Assembly: GCA_907163345.1 (NCBI GenBank)
Contig: CAJQUN010000172.1
Span: 62,001 to 126,000, forward strand
DNA: 64,000 bases
Direction: 5' to 3'
DNA from: Haberlea rhodopensis
Taxonomy: Eukaryota; Streptophyta; Magnoliopsida; Lamiales; Gesneriaceae
Shown here: positions 36,138 through 46,308 of the stretch, in pieces
Numbering within the stretch: the first letter of the stretch is position 1
Layout: every line of letters begins with the position of its first letter
Notes under the pieces: model-generated
The model's input: the letters and a program-made list of their open reading frames with translations, nothing else
Told to the model about the DNA's origin: nothing
Databases searched by the model: none
Program-made: the position numbers and the translations under genes

Positions 36138-36357
36138 TATATATATAGTGTGTGTGCATGTGTGTGTGAGAATCACACCATACATGTAGTAATGGAGCCA
36201 GAACAAAAAATTGGGGGATGGGCGAAATTTTTTTAAGAAAAAAAAGCAAGGTAAAAAAATTTACATCATTTTTTGGGGGTGTGGGGCTCCCCGCACTCTG
36301 TACCCCGGCCCCTGCATACATGCCTCTTGGCTCGTAAAATAATTTGGAAAAAGGACT
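36138..36357. other. Low-complexity spacer before the MULE
   Basis: TA and TG dinucleotide runs, then an A/T-rich and G-rich stretch (ggggctccccgc). No gene or element end was recognised. Confidence 0.6.
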
Positions 36358-36366
36358 GCGTTTGAT

Positions 36367-36660
36367 GGGTTATTTATTTAAATAACCTGAATAAAACAAA
36401 TAATTACAAAAATAACCCGAAAAATGAAAACATTTAAAAAGTAACCTTACCCGCCAACTCAGTTGGCGGGTCCAATAGGTCACGCCAACTGAGTTGGCGT
36501 GACCATATAAAATATTGGTCACGCCATCTCAGTTGGCGTGACCAACGTTGAATAGTAGTCACGCCAACTCAGTTGGCGTGACCTTTGTTTTATAGGGTCA
36601 CGCCAACTGAGTTGGCGTGACATTATTATAATAGTGCCGCCAACTGAGTTGGCGGCACTA
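36367..36660 (+). repeat. Left TIR of the MULE with six palindromes
   Basis: Outer 36367-36449 is AT-rich and mirrors 44097-44181. Palindromes with core CGCCAACT(G/C)AGTTGGCG lie at 36450-36470, 36478-36504, 36517-36543, 36558-36582, 36596-36621 and 36633-36659. Most have GGTCA/TGACC outer arms. The first has CC/GG and the sixth GTGC/GCAC, and both arms change together so the palindrome is kept. Start-to-start spacing after the first is 37-41 bp. Confidence 0.95.
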
Positions 36661-36667
36661 AATGTGC

Positions 36668-36675
36668 TATAAATA
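36668..36675 (+). promoter_or_regulatory. TATA box of the MULE transposase gene
   Basis: tataaata in gtgctataaataaaacc lies 8 bp after the last palindrome and 166 bp before the presumed start codon. The palindrome array therefore sits exactly where upstream promoter elements would be. Confidence 0.75.
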
Positions 36676-37676
36676 AAACCGTCCGCCTCTTAGTTCTCTC
36701 ACCAATTCACAAGTCTCTTTTAATATTTTTATTATATGATAAAATTCTGATTATGCTCTGTAGTTGCAGCTTTAGCTGATCTTCTACATCAGAAAAGATT
36801 TTATTAGCTACTAGTAGTAGTTTTCTGTAGTTATCAAAATATGTCTATTCAAGTTTTATTTTATTGGGGGGTAATATTATACAAGATTCTGAGTTCGTCC
36901 GATATGATCGTGGTCCATCAAGAGGTACAACTATACGGCGTACAATTAATTTTCTACAATTATTAGATAAAATATATGATATCACTGGGTTCGATCGCAA
37001 CTAGTTTCTTTTGAAATTATATGCTAGGCATATGTTCAAAGATTTTTTGGGGTTACGTCAGACTATTTTACCCATAGATGATGATTACAATTTAGCATGG
37101 CTACTTGATTCAGAACAGGGTCATAGTTGCTTGGAATTTTATATACAAGCAGAACCAAGGAATTATGATTATATCCAGAAATGCCAATGAGTGGCAGTTT
37201 TTCAGAAGGATTGACGACATCTGTTATTCAAGAGACGTCAGTTGCTCGACATCAAGCTGAGGGTTCATATAGTGGTAGAGACCGAGATTATCATCCAGTA
37301 GATGTTGATAATGTTGCCGCTGAGCCACGAGCAGACAGTTTTGCTGATTTTGGTGATCAAATTAATTCTGAACCAGAGGGGATTCCATCTGATGATGAGA
37401 CTGATGCTGATGATGATGAAGTTGATATTGGTGTGATGGCAGAAGCAGTTGAAAACCAAGAGGAGGGGGCACCAACCATGACAAATGATCATAATCTTTA
37501 TCCAACAATCCCATTATTTTCCATGACACATCCAGAAGTTTTTCGAGATTCGATTGACAATCCAACAGGCCGTTGGGGGAGTTTTTATGATTACTCCAAA
37601 GGTGAAATCCATCGCAACATGGTCTTCAAAGATAAATTTCATCTGCAGGCAGCTGTGAAGGATTATTCAGTACGTG

Positions 37677-39169
37677 TGATAAGTGTCATTTTTACACTTA
37701 TATTTGCATATATTTCTTGCGATTTTTATAGTGATTCTTGGAAGATTTTATACTTTTGGTTGTGTTTTGTTATATTTCCAGGAATCCAGTAGAAGTGCAA
37801 GAAATACTACCTCGTTTTATGGACTAGGAGGTGGAACTATGACAGTTCGAGGCAACCCGTGGGAAAAGATGTCAAAATGACTTAAAAAATTGATAAAAGT
37901 TTCAGGCGATCGATCGCCTATTTCGAAGAGATCGATCGCCTGAAGCCAGTGAGCTCGTGGAATTTTTCAAGCGATAGGCGATCGATCGCAACAAATCAGG
38001 CGATCGATCGCCTCGGGGCAGAACATATAGGCGATCAATCGCCTATCTTGAGAGACCGATCGCCGAGGAGAAAAAGCTGAAGGCGATCGATCGCCTATTT
38101 TGAAGAAATCGATCGCGTGCAGAGTTCCAGAATTAAAAACTTCCTTAATTAAGTTTTGGGGCTATTTTTGGTACCAGATTCTTTGGGCTCGGGAGGAGAC
38201 ATATAAAAAGAGGTTTTTAGGTCATTAGAAGGGTTCTTTCACCTCTGGATAGGCAGCCACCCTTTGGAAGAGAAGATTCATTCAAGACGATTCAAGGAAC
38301 GCAGCTAGAGACGGAACAACGGATCGACGCACGATTCAACATCGAGTGTTTACTAGTATTTCTGAACTTTTGTTTAGTTTTATTTTCGAATTCCAATGTT
38401 TATAATGTTGTTAGATATTATAAAACGTTGTTTTTCCGTTAATATGCTAGGCTAAGTTTGTTATCGAGACAAGGGGATCTTGTGTATGAACCCACAGTTT
38501 TAATTCTAGTTTTTGATTGAGTTTTTGTTATTTTTGAGTTTATGTTATGCTGTTAATGCTTTTAAAGAATTAGCTACTCTTTGAATGTTGTTAGTTTATA
38601 ATTGAGATCGAGAGATGAGATTGTAAAACTGAACCAATAACATAAACCGTGGATTTCAGACCGAGATCGAGAGATGACGTCAAATACACGAGTGATAGCT
38701 ATAGATATCTAGTAATCGAAGGCTAGGGGTTTTCATAGAACGTATGCAACATTGAATTGTTAAATAAGTGAACGAGAGTTACTTACTGCAATTTAGTGTT
38801 AGGTTTAATATAACTCGAGAGAGTATATTGGATATAATCGGAAAACTTGTCACCTTAGATGCATTAATTTTAATTAGAACTAGTAGGTAAATTGTGGGGG
38901 ATTACTCAAGTTAACCGAAGTCTCGATATTTATCTCTACTGTTTATTATCTTAATTCTTTGTGGTGCGGTTGAATATTGGAGTTGATTAAATTAGTTCAT
39001 CTTTCAACCAATTTCGTAGGTTAAATATAGAACGCTAGTTAAATTTGGTAATTACTACTAGTCCTCGTGGGTTCGACAATCCTTACTTCTAGATCATTAT
39101 ACTAAAACTTGACACCGTGCGCTTGCGGTAGAATCGCTCGAAATAACTGTTTAAAATAAAAGCGATCAA
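37677..39169 (+). mobile_element. Solo LTR I (1,493 bp), TSD ACGTG, in the MULE transposase
   Basis: Starts TGATAAGTGTCATTTTTAC and ends AAAAGCGATCA. ACGTG lies at 37672-37676 and 39170-39174. The late motif gacaccgtgcgcttgcgg and the start are typical of Athila/Tat-type gypsy LTRs. tatatttccag at 37770-37781 looks like a splice acceptor but lies inside the LTR. A TATA box (acatataaaaag) is near 38199. Confidence 0.93.
37905..38120. repeat. Cluster of GGCGATCGATCGCC palindromes in solo LTR I
   Basis: About nine copies or near copies of gcgatcgatcgcc in ~215 bp, several degraded by one base (agatcgatcgcc, gatcaatcgcc). Confidence 0.9.
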
Positions 39170-40852
39170 CGTGTTGCAAAACGTGAGTACCATGTTGTTA
39201 AGAGTACAAAAACATTGTGGAAAGTAATATGCAAACACGGTACAGAGGATATACCTTGCAGATGGTACCTGCGTGCATGTTTGGATAAAAAAGTTGGGTT
39301 ATTCAAAATAACCAAATATGGTGGTCCTCACACTTGTCTGCTGAGTGAGCTGTCGCTTGATCATTCGAACTTGGATAAGAATATGATTGCTAGCTTGTTA
39401 TTGGGAATCGTTCGTCATGATCCAGCTTATGAAATCAAGTATGTGATTCAAACAGTGAAAGATAAGTATGACTTTGAAATATCATATGCAAAAGGCTGGC
39501 ATAGTTTGAAACGTGCAATACGGAACGTGTATGGAACCTGGGAGAGCTCGGTCAACAAATTACCTTTCTATATGGGAGCTTTGAAAAAATGGAACCCAGG
39601 CACAGTCGTGGAGTGGGATCATCTTGATAATGCAAGACCAAGAGAAAAAACTTTGAGTTATGTTTTCTGGGCCTTCCAACCGTGTATAGATGGTTTCCGC
39701 CACTGTCGTCAAGTTATTACAGTGGATGGCACACATCTGTATGTAAAATATCAGCATAAGATGTTGATTGTTGTCTCCATGGACGCGAATAATCAAGTGT
39801 TACCGCTGGCATTTTCAATTGTCGATGAAGAGAACTTTTTGTCATGGAAATGGTTCTTGGAGATGGTTAGCAAACACATTATTGGAGAATCTGGCGGCGT
39901 GTGTTTGATTTCTGATCGACATCCGGGCCTTATTGCAGCAGCCGACTGTATCCCCGACTTTAAACCCCCCCCGTGGAGTGCATCGATTTTGTTTGAGGCC
40001 TCTTTGCTCAAACTTTAATAGTCGTTTCAAAAATGTGCACTTAAAAGACTTGTGTTGGAAAGCTGGATCAGAAAATCAACTGATAAAATTTGAGCGTACG
40101 ATGGAAGTGATCAAAACCATTGAACCAAGGGCTTTTGATTACCTGAATCGGATTGATAAGTCTCAGTGGACACTTGCTCATGATGAAGGATGGCGTTGTG
40201 GTATCCTAACAACAAATATGTCGGAGTGCATAAATGGAGTCATGAAAGGTGCACGTCGCCTTCCAATCACTGCCATTGTACATTTAACATTCGATCGTTG
40301 TGTGCATTATTTTTTGGAGCGAGTGAAAAAGCGGATAGAATGATCGAAAATAATCAAGAATGGCCGGATTATGCTTTTGAAAAATATGCTCGGGCTGATC
40401 TTCACTCCATTCAACATGAAGTTCAGATGTTTGATCGAATGCATCTAACAGCCTCAGTTATCACAAGGATGCAAGTTGGACGTGGGGGTAATACTCATAT
40501 TGTGAAGCTCAAATCAAGGGAATGTTCTTGTGGGAAGTGGAAAGAATTTGGGATTCCTTGCTCACATGTGATACAAGTATGTCGAGCTTATGGCATAAAC
40601 GCAAAAACATTTGTCAAGGAGTATTATAATATGGAAGAATATTGGAGCACATATCAAGGTCAATTTGAGCCATCATGGGGAGAGCAGTATTGGGAAACCC
40701 CGTCATTCGAACTGTACCACAATTCCACCTTGCGTACTATAAGAAGACGAGGTCGAGACCGAACAACACGCATGCACAATGAGATGGATTGGCCTGAAGC
40801 CCGGGCAAGACGACATATGGCATCGAGTTCCCAAAACCGATAAAGTTGTAAT

Positions 40853-40922
40853 TGTTGTTTGATATTGTTATTGTTATTGTTATTGTTATTGTGTTATTGT
40901 TATTGTGTTATTGTTATTGTCA
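40853..40922. repeat. ttattg/ttattgtg microsatellite
   Basis: About ten ttattg units directly follow the transposase stop. They separate the 3' ends of the two convergent MULE genes, which are ~175 bp apart. Confidence 0.9.
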
Positions 40923-41019
40923 CACATCAAATAAGACATTCATATGGAAGTACATTCATTACATTTAATACTAAGATTCACAATAGGCAAACATGACTAC
41001 ATATATGAAGGCTAAAACT

Positions 41020-43382
41020 CTATAATGCCCCTCCAGTACCACAACGACGTGGCTGTTTCCGTCTCTGACCGCGTCCTTCCTGAATGGGCTGGTCATCTTG
41101 CACAACAGGTACATCGTCCAGCTGAACATCAGGTGACAAATTAGGGAACCCAATCGGTGACACGTCAAATTGTGGTGCCATCGATGCATATATCTCGGGG
41201 AATCTAATATTAACATCTGGGCTGGTTTGTTCTTGTGAGTACATGGGTTGATGAGGCGTGAAATGCGTTTGGTCATACAACTGATGCAGTGGTCCAGGAG
41301 TATAATAATCTGCGTACATGTCACTGGCATATGACGAAGAGGGACCTGGCATATATGACGAAGAGGGACCTGGCATATATGTCGGGACATAGCTTGATGG
41401 GCCAGCATCTCCAACAACGGCATGCATCGACTGTACTTGTTCTTCATCACTCAAATGCATCGGCTGTACTTGTTCACCCTGAGTCGCATGTCCCTCTTCG
41501 TAGGGCGGAAAGTTTCTATCGCGTCTTTCCTGCGCCACATGCAACACATTTTGTATGACATTTCTGACATCACTAAATGCATCCATGTACGCCCCTATGG
41601 ATTGTTCCTCAGCGATATTACGGTCGCAGGTAACTGTTAATTGCGACAGCTGATCAATCTGAAATGAGTGAACATTTATTAAGTACTTAAATCTAAACAC
41701 AATTTTCAAATTTGTAATACATATGTAATAAAGCAACATACTACATGTTGCCATGCCGGGCCATCTCCATGTTGATAACCAGCCTCCACAAATTGTCGTT
41801 GATGGCCAATGAATCTACGTGTTACTCGTCCATACCAGTCATTGTACCCGACAATTACACCCTGTCCAGCTGACTCATATCGCGGGCTGTGCACGGTATG
41901 AGCATGTGCATTAACCCATATAGTCATGTACCGCCTATGATGTGCAGACCAGTCATTATTTGTTTTACCCCTGCGGTTAACTGCATGTAATATATCATCC
42001 CCTGACCGTGGATCTGGTGGGATGTTTTGTACCATGCCGAATTGACGAAAAAACCCGCTCAGGACGATGCATCTCAACTATGTCATACAAAATCAGTGGG
42101 CCGCTGTATGTCCATAACTCAGTATGCAGTCCTTCAATATAATCATCAGGGTACGGCTGCCAATTAAACTACAAATATAGTGTTATATTAAAATAATGTT
42201 CAAAGACTATTATGTTTTATACATGAATATAAAAAATAAAATTACTTGGCTTAATGGCTGCTGGTCAAGGATGTCCCTAATAATTCGTAATGAATGTGTG
42301 CCAGTTTCTGTAAATCTTACTTTACATGTCCACCTGTGTACTCATAATCATCATAAAAAAACATAAATTATATAACAAAATATTAAATATAATATTATAC
42401 ATTGCAAAATAATTTGTAATACATCACCTTGCACCATATGGAGCAACAGGTAAGTAATTGTCCTCGTCGATTGGTATTGGCCCAATATCAATTCTCAGGC
42501 GTCCTAGTTGAGGAGCTAAACTTTCGAGCCGAGACCATGCCCAAATCTAAAACATTAACATGAAGAATATAAATTAAATATGCAAGATATATTTTTTCAG
42601 TATTTTAAAATAAAGGTAACGATTACCTGTAGGAGTGGTAATGCACCACATATTACTTTTTTCCCTCTCTCCGACGAAGTGCACAACTCACGATATAAGA
42701 ATGCCAGCACAGCACTACCCCAGCTAAAATTACCAACAGAACTGATATCTTCTAATTTCTGTATGTACAATAATTTTACAGTATTGCCGGAGCTATCGGG
42801 GCACATAATCCCACCTATCATTAATAATGCACAACCTCGTGCATATTTAGCAACCTCATCCGCCGTACTTTGCAAATGGATGCGATTTACTATTAAATGA
42901 TGACTCAACGCAGACATTAACAAACATGCACCTTTAAAGTGACCCGGATCTGGTGTAAATCCCAAATGACGATCACAATATTCTTGCCACTCGGGTATTG
43001 ACTTATCAAAATTGGTACCTGACACTGCAAGACCATTTATTGGCAGACCCCAAATAACTGCAATGTCTTGCAGTGTAATAGTCGCCTCTCCAGATCTCAA
43101 ATGGAATGTATGCATTTCACGACGCCATCTTTCTACTAACGCCGTGATTAGATGAGGGTCAATGGTAATCTTATTACACCTATATACACCATAAAACCCA
43201 AACTCATATAACATACTTACAACACGTGTGTCTAATGGGCAAAGATACCAAAAATAGCTGCTCGGATTTCTCACACGCAAAGGCCGATCAATATCACCTG
43301 CCCATACATCTTCAGAACGATGACATGACTGCAATGACAACAGATGATCATCGATCGGGCCTGGTACGGTCATCGAATCCAT
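41020..43382 (-). CDS. Plant mobile domain (PMD) protein gene carried by the MULE, five coding exons, one frameshift
   Basis: Minus strand, start ATG 43382 (MDSMTVPGPIDDHLLSLQ). Proposed coding exons: 43382-42627, 42546-42428, 42333-42246, 42168-41742 and 41658-41020, each with GT...AG borders and consistent phase. The PMD core is clear: SYFWYLCPLDTRVVSMLYEF, ITALVERWRREMHTFHL, GEATITLQDIAVIWGLPING, then (exon 3) IWAWSRLESLAPQLGRL and (exon 4) RWTCKVRF. The C-terminus is Pro/Ser/Tyr-rich with YMPGPSSSYMPGPSSSY repeats and a basic end (RGQRRKQPRRCG). One extra A in a 6-A run (plus strand 42048-42053) shifts the frame in the fourth coding exon. PMD proteins (MAIN/MAIL family) act in silencing and genome stability in plants, and PMD genes are also found inside transposons. 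What this copy does for the MULE is unknown. Confidence 0.88.
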
Positions 43383-43762
43383 CCTATTATATGAAACAAA
43401 AAATATATTAGTACATATAGACAACATAAAGTAAACAAAATAAATTAAAACTGATAAACATGACGAGGCATATATGCTACCGCCGACAACCACCAGCCAT
43501 CAGCAACAGGCGACGGCGACGGCGGCCGACGGAGGCAGCAGACGGCGGGGGGGGGGGGCGGCGGACGGCGGGGGGGCGGCGGACGGCAGCGAAAAAGTGT
43601 GATAGAAATCAATACACGGCGACATGATTTTTACCTCTAAATTCTGAAACTATGAAGTGACTGGAAGCAAAATGAGAAAAAAACGATTGTAACTTGGAGG
43701 TTGGGAAGAAAATTTAGACTGTAATTGCCGAAGAGGTTGCCGAAGAAGAAGGGTGCGCGAAA
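43383..43762 (-). other. Leader of the PMD gene with a probable 5'UTR intron
   Basis: Downstream of the TATA box the minus strand reads into a CT-rich leader. A donor gag|gtaaaa near 43637 pairs with an acceptor ataatag|gATGG just before the start codon, giving a ~250-bp leader intron that contains the GC-rich repeat. Splice sites are inferred. Confidence 0.5.
43500..43590 (+). repeat. GC-rich cggcgg/ggggggg stretch
   Basis: Runs of 13 and 7 G separated by cggcggacggcg on the plus strand lie within AT-rich surroundings. Quadruplex formation on the strand antisense to the PMD leader is conceivable. Confidence 0.85.
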
Positions 43763-43770
43763 ATTTTATA
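43763..43770 (-). promoter_or_regulatory. TATA box of the PMD gene
   Basis: Minus strand tataaaatt lies 7 bp downstream (in gene sense) of the innermost palindrome of the right TIR, mirroring the layout at the transposase end. Confidence 0.7.
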
Positions 43771-43777
43771 ACACCAA

Positions 43778-44181
43778 GTCACGCCAACTCAGTTGGCGTG
43801 ACCATTAATTGGTCACGCCAACTGAGTTGGCGTGACCTGTGATATTAATTGGTCACGCCAACTCAGTTGGCGTGACCAATAATTATTCACGCCAACTTGC
43901 AGCTCCAGTTGGCGTGAAATAATGGTCACGCCAACTGGGTTGGCGTGACCGAAAAAAACAAAGGTCACGCCAACTCATTTGGCGTGACTATATATTTTAA
44001 ATTGGTCACGTCAACTCAGTTGGCGTGACCAATATTTTATTCGGTGACGCCAACTGAGTTGGCGTGACCAACTGGACACGCCAACTGAGTTGGCGGTTTA
44101 GGTTACTTTTTAAATGTTTTCATTTTTCGGGTTATTTTTGAAATTACTTATTTTTTTAAGGTTATTTAAATAAATAACCCC
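43778..44181 (-). repeat. Right TIR of the MULE with nine palindromes
   Basis: Palindromes lie at 43778-43802, 43811-43837, 43851-43877, 43886-43918 (extended by tgcagct in the middle), 43924-43950, 43963-43988, 44004-44030, 44043-44069 and ~44079-44095. Spacing is 33-41 bp. The outer 44097-44181 is the inverted copy of the left outer part. The outermost palindrome ends ~85 bp from the tip, against ~83 bp on the left. Confidence 0.95.
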
Positions 44182-44190
44182 GCGTTTGAT

Positions 44191-44584
44191 ACTCCAATTT
44201 ATAATAGTAAGTAAATTAATTTTTATTTAAGCATATTGTGTGTCATATATATATATTTGAAACATACTTATATAACATGACAAGTAAAACACTTTTTCTA
44301 TGTATATGCATGCACAGTGAATCTCTTGATAAATAATTTTTTTAAAAAAAATTATTTGTACTCTAGTACAACAAATTATCCCATCAAATTTAGGTTCCAT
44401 TGGGTTAGTAAAATTTATAATCCATCTATTCTAGGACATGAACGGATGATCGATTCCGTTTTCACGAAAAGTGTTTAAAAAACACTTGTATATGTAAAAT
44501 TTCATTGGGTTAGAATACAACCAGGAGCGAATGCAACTTTCTTTTGGGGGCGGTTCAATTTTTTTTATATGTTTCTATTTTGAA

Positions 44585-44628
<44 letters not shown>

Positions 44629-44697
44629 CCACTCATATTTAATAATATTACATTTTTTTGCTCCTAATAAAAATTCTATAATTTTGTCACTCTTTAA
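44191..44697. other. AT-rich spacer with TA microsatellite
   Basis: Contains (TA)n at about 44588-44625 and no coding signal. gcgaatgcaactttcttttg near 44527 resembles repeat debris, but I cannot name it. Confidence 0.6.
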
Positions 44698-45006
44698 TAG
44701 GGGTGCTTATTGGTTCAATCCGGTCCGACCCGATCCGGTTCTGGGTTGGACCGGTTCCAACCGGAACCGGTTTGTTTGAAATTTTTTTAAAAAAAATCTA
44801 ACGTATATTACCTTAAAAAGAAAAAAAAATTAAAAAAATTGGATCCTGTTCCGCTTCAATCCGGAACCGGATCCGTTTAGTCCGGAATCGGTAAGCTACC
44901 GGTTCGGACTGGTAGAACCGATCTGCGCCGGTATCCGGTTTCGGATCGGGCTTACCTGTCCAGTTTCGAGCCGGGTCCGGATTGACCCGGCCCGTTAAGC
45001 ACCCTA
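44698..45006. mobile_element. hAT-type MITE (309 bp), TSD CTCTTTAA
   Basis: Ends are TAGGGGTGCTTA and the inverted TAAGCACCCTA. A perfect 8-bp duplication CTCTTTAA lies at 44690-44697 and 45007-45014. Both flanks are rich in ccggtt/aaccgg and ccggaaccgg palindromes, with a short A/T-rich middle. Non-coding. Not the same family as 10025-10617 but built on the same plan. Confidence 0.93.
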
Positions 45007-45014
45007 CTCTTTAA

Positions 45015-46004
45015 CCAAAAGGCTAAATTTGCCCATGGTTATAAACCCAGGGGCGATTTTACGTGTATGAGAAGCCCCTCTCAATTTTATTTATATATAT
45101 AAATTCAAACTTTACACCTAACCAGAGCACACATGTTCTTATTTTGATGTCCTGAGTTAATTGCATTTAACTCCCCGTGATAAGTCCATATAACCCTCTA
45201 AGTAAAATTAATATGCTACCAAGTTCTTCATTTTTCAAAACCCAAGTAAATTAATATGCTACCAAGTTCTTCATTTTTCAAAACCAAAGTAATAAACCCA
45301 GGGACGATTTTTCGTGTTTGAGAAGCCCCCTGTCAATTATACTTGCAACAACCTACAATTGGCAAGTATCAAAGAAACCTTCAAATTTGTGGAATTGATC
45401 TAACAATTGCAGGAACTGCAGTAAGGATCCCAGAACAGCGTATTCCAGGGATTGAATTTCTCGATGAACATAAACCTTGAGAAAGATTACATCACGGAGC
45501 TTTAAGCTAATTAGTTCATCTTGAGGTACATTCTTTGAAAAACGTACAGCCCAAAAAAACTCGTATATACCATATTTTCAGATTGCATAGTTGTTGGTAA
45601 AACTATCATAACTTTTGCATATGAACTCATTGAGTGAGACCAATTTAAAATGCAAGCACCGAATACTACATTTTGGTTTTTGGCAAATTCCAATAAAAAG
45701 ATTATGTTTAATCTTAACTAAACACCATTTTTTCTCATACCATGTCGACTTTTGGCACTGTATGGATTAGCCGACCCATGTGCATTAAGTTGTAGCTATA
45801 TGTACTCTAAATGCAGCTGTCTGTGTTTATTTGGCTTTTCTGTTAATTTTTTCTCCTGGAAGCTTGAAAATGTTGAGCATTGAGTAGATTTACAATCACG
45901 TCGGTAGAAACTAAAATATCAGACAAGTTTCAAAGTAAGTTGCAACAACAAGAACAGGGTCCATATAAAATATTCAATTTGGGATAGATGACATGTAACA
46001 AAAG
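45015..46004. other. Spacer with duplicated segments
   Basis: Two diverged copies of a ~50-bp block (aaacccaggg(g/a)cgatttt, near 45044 and 45295) and two of atgctaccaagttcttcat (45213, 45252). At 45416-45479 a 20-codon frame after a good splice acceptor (caattgcag) encodes RIPEQRIPGIEFLDEHKP and a stop. It could be a last exon of a host gene, but I do not recognise it. Confidence 0.5.
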
Positions 46005-46308
46005 AAAAAGCAGCTGCCAAGCTTAGCAGCTTTTGTGGGTTGTATGGTGCCAATTATGCTTGGTGTTTGTTTTCTATGCCCTTCTATGGATTGTCTGTGG
46101 CACAAATACCATTATTGTCCGAGCTGCAACGAGAAGGTAAAGATCATAGTTTTGTCTAAACATGGTTAGCCTATAATTAAGAAAAAATGGAAAATGAATA
46201 TGTCTTGTTCCATTTCTTTTCCAGGTTGCTGATTTTGAGAAATCAGATCCATGTCTCGTGATGGATCCTCCACAGTGGGAACAACAGAGTTTTACTTTGC
46301 CTGCATGA
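46005..46308 (+). pseudogene. LITAF-domain (GILP-like) gene fragment, two exons
   Basis: The first exon piece (46005-46136) encodes LPSLAAFVGCMVPIMLGVCF, LCPSMDCLWHKYHYCPSC and NEK. An 88-bp intron (gtaaag...ttttccag) follows, and the last exon (46225-46308) encodes VADFEKSDPCLVMDPPQWEQ and ends QSFTLPA-stop. This is the C-terminal half of a plant LITAF-domain protein: hydrophobic segment and second CxxC zinc half-site (CPSC). Such proteins are membrane-anchored regulators of cell death (GILP in Arabidopsis, partner of LSD1). The N-terminal exon with the first CxxC is not found upstream, and the sequence before 46005 has no good acceptor, so this is a 3' gene fragment with a normal intron. 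It is not a processed copy. Confidence 0.85.

Larger units (their letters stand above)
36841..40843 (+). pseudogene. MULE transposase, split by solo LTR I
   Basis: Presumed start ATG at 36841 (MSIQVLFYWG, a PB1-like N-terminus). A 6-G run at 36866-36871 shifts the frame, and a stop lies at 37002. An acidic linker follows (37380-37440, DDETDADDDEVD), then the DNA-binding region (FHLQAAVKDYS ... 39175 on, LWKVICKHG, CRWYLRA, GGPHTCLL). The catalytic core has ITVDGTHLYVKY near 39718 and CLISDRHPG near 39905. A SWIM zinc finger, CSCGKWKEFGIPCSHV (C-x-C...C-x-H), lies at 40522-40570. Two more shifts fall in homopolymers: eight C near 39965 and five A near 40326. Solo LTR I (37677-39169) sits between the YSVRV and AKREY parts. 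Excising it with one TSD copy keeps the frame, so no intron is needed there. Role: cutting and joining at the TIRs. This copy is not functional as read. Confidence 0.92.
36367..44181. mobile_element. MULE with transposase and plant mobile domain genes (7,815 bp), TSD GCGTTTGAT
   Basis: Terminal inverted repeats start GGGTTATTTATTTAAATAACC on the left and (G)GGGTTATTTATTTAAAT on the inverted right end. A perfect 9-bp direct repeat GCGTTTGAT lies at 36358-36366 and 44182-44190, as expected for Mutator-like elements. Each TIR is an ~83-bp AT-rich outer part, followed inward by an array of ~27-bp palindromes. A transposase gene reads inward from the left and a plant mobile domain (PMD) gene inward from the right. 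Solo LTR I later split the transposase. Full-length TIRs and an exact TSD suggest a fairly recent insertion. Confidence 0.95.

Noticed and set aside
36450..36660. MULE palindromes as transcription terminators or CRISPR-like repeats
   Set aside because: They are paired in both TIRs, sit upstream of TATA boxes and lie in an exact MULE. The spacers are short AT filler and not unique sequences.
37671..37781. Intron in the transposase from gtacgt to ttttccag
   Set aside because: The supposed intron starts in the TSD and ends inside solo LTR I. Removing the LTR alone gives continuous family-like sequence.
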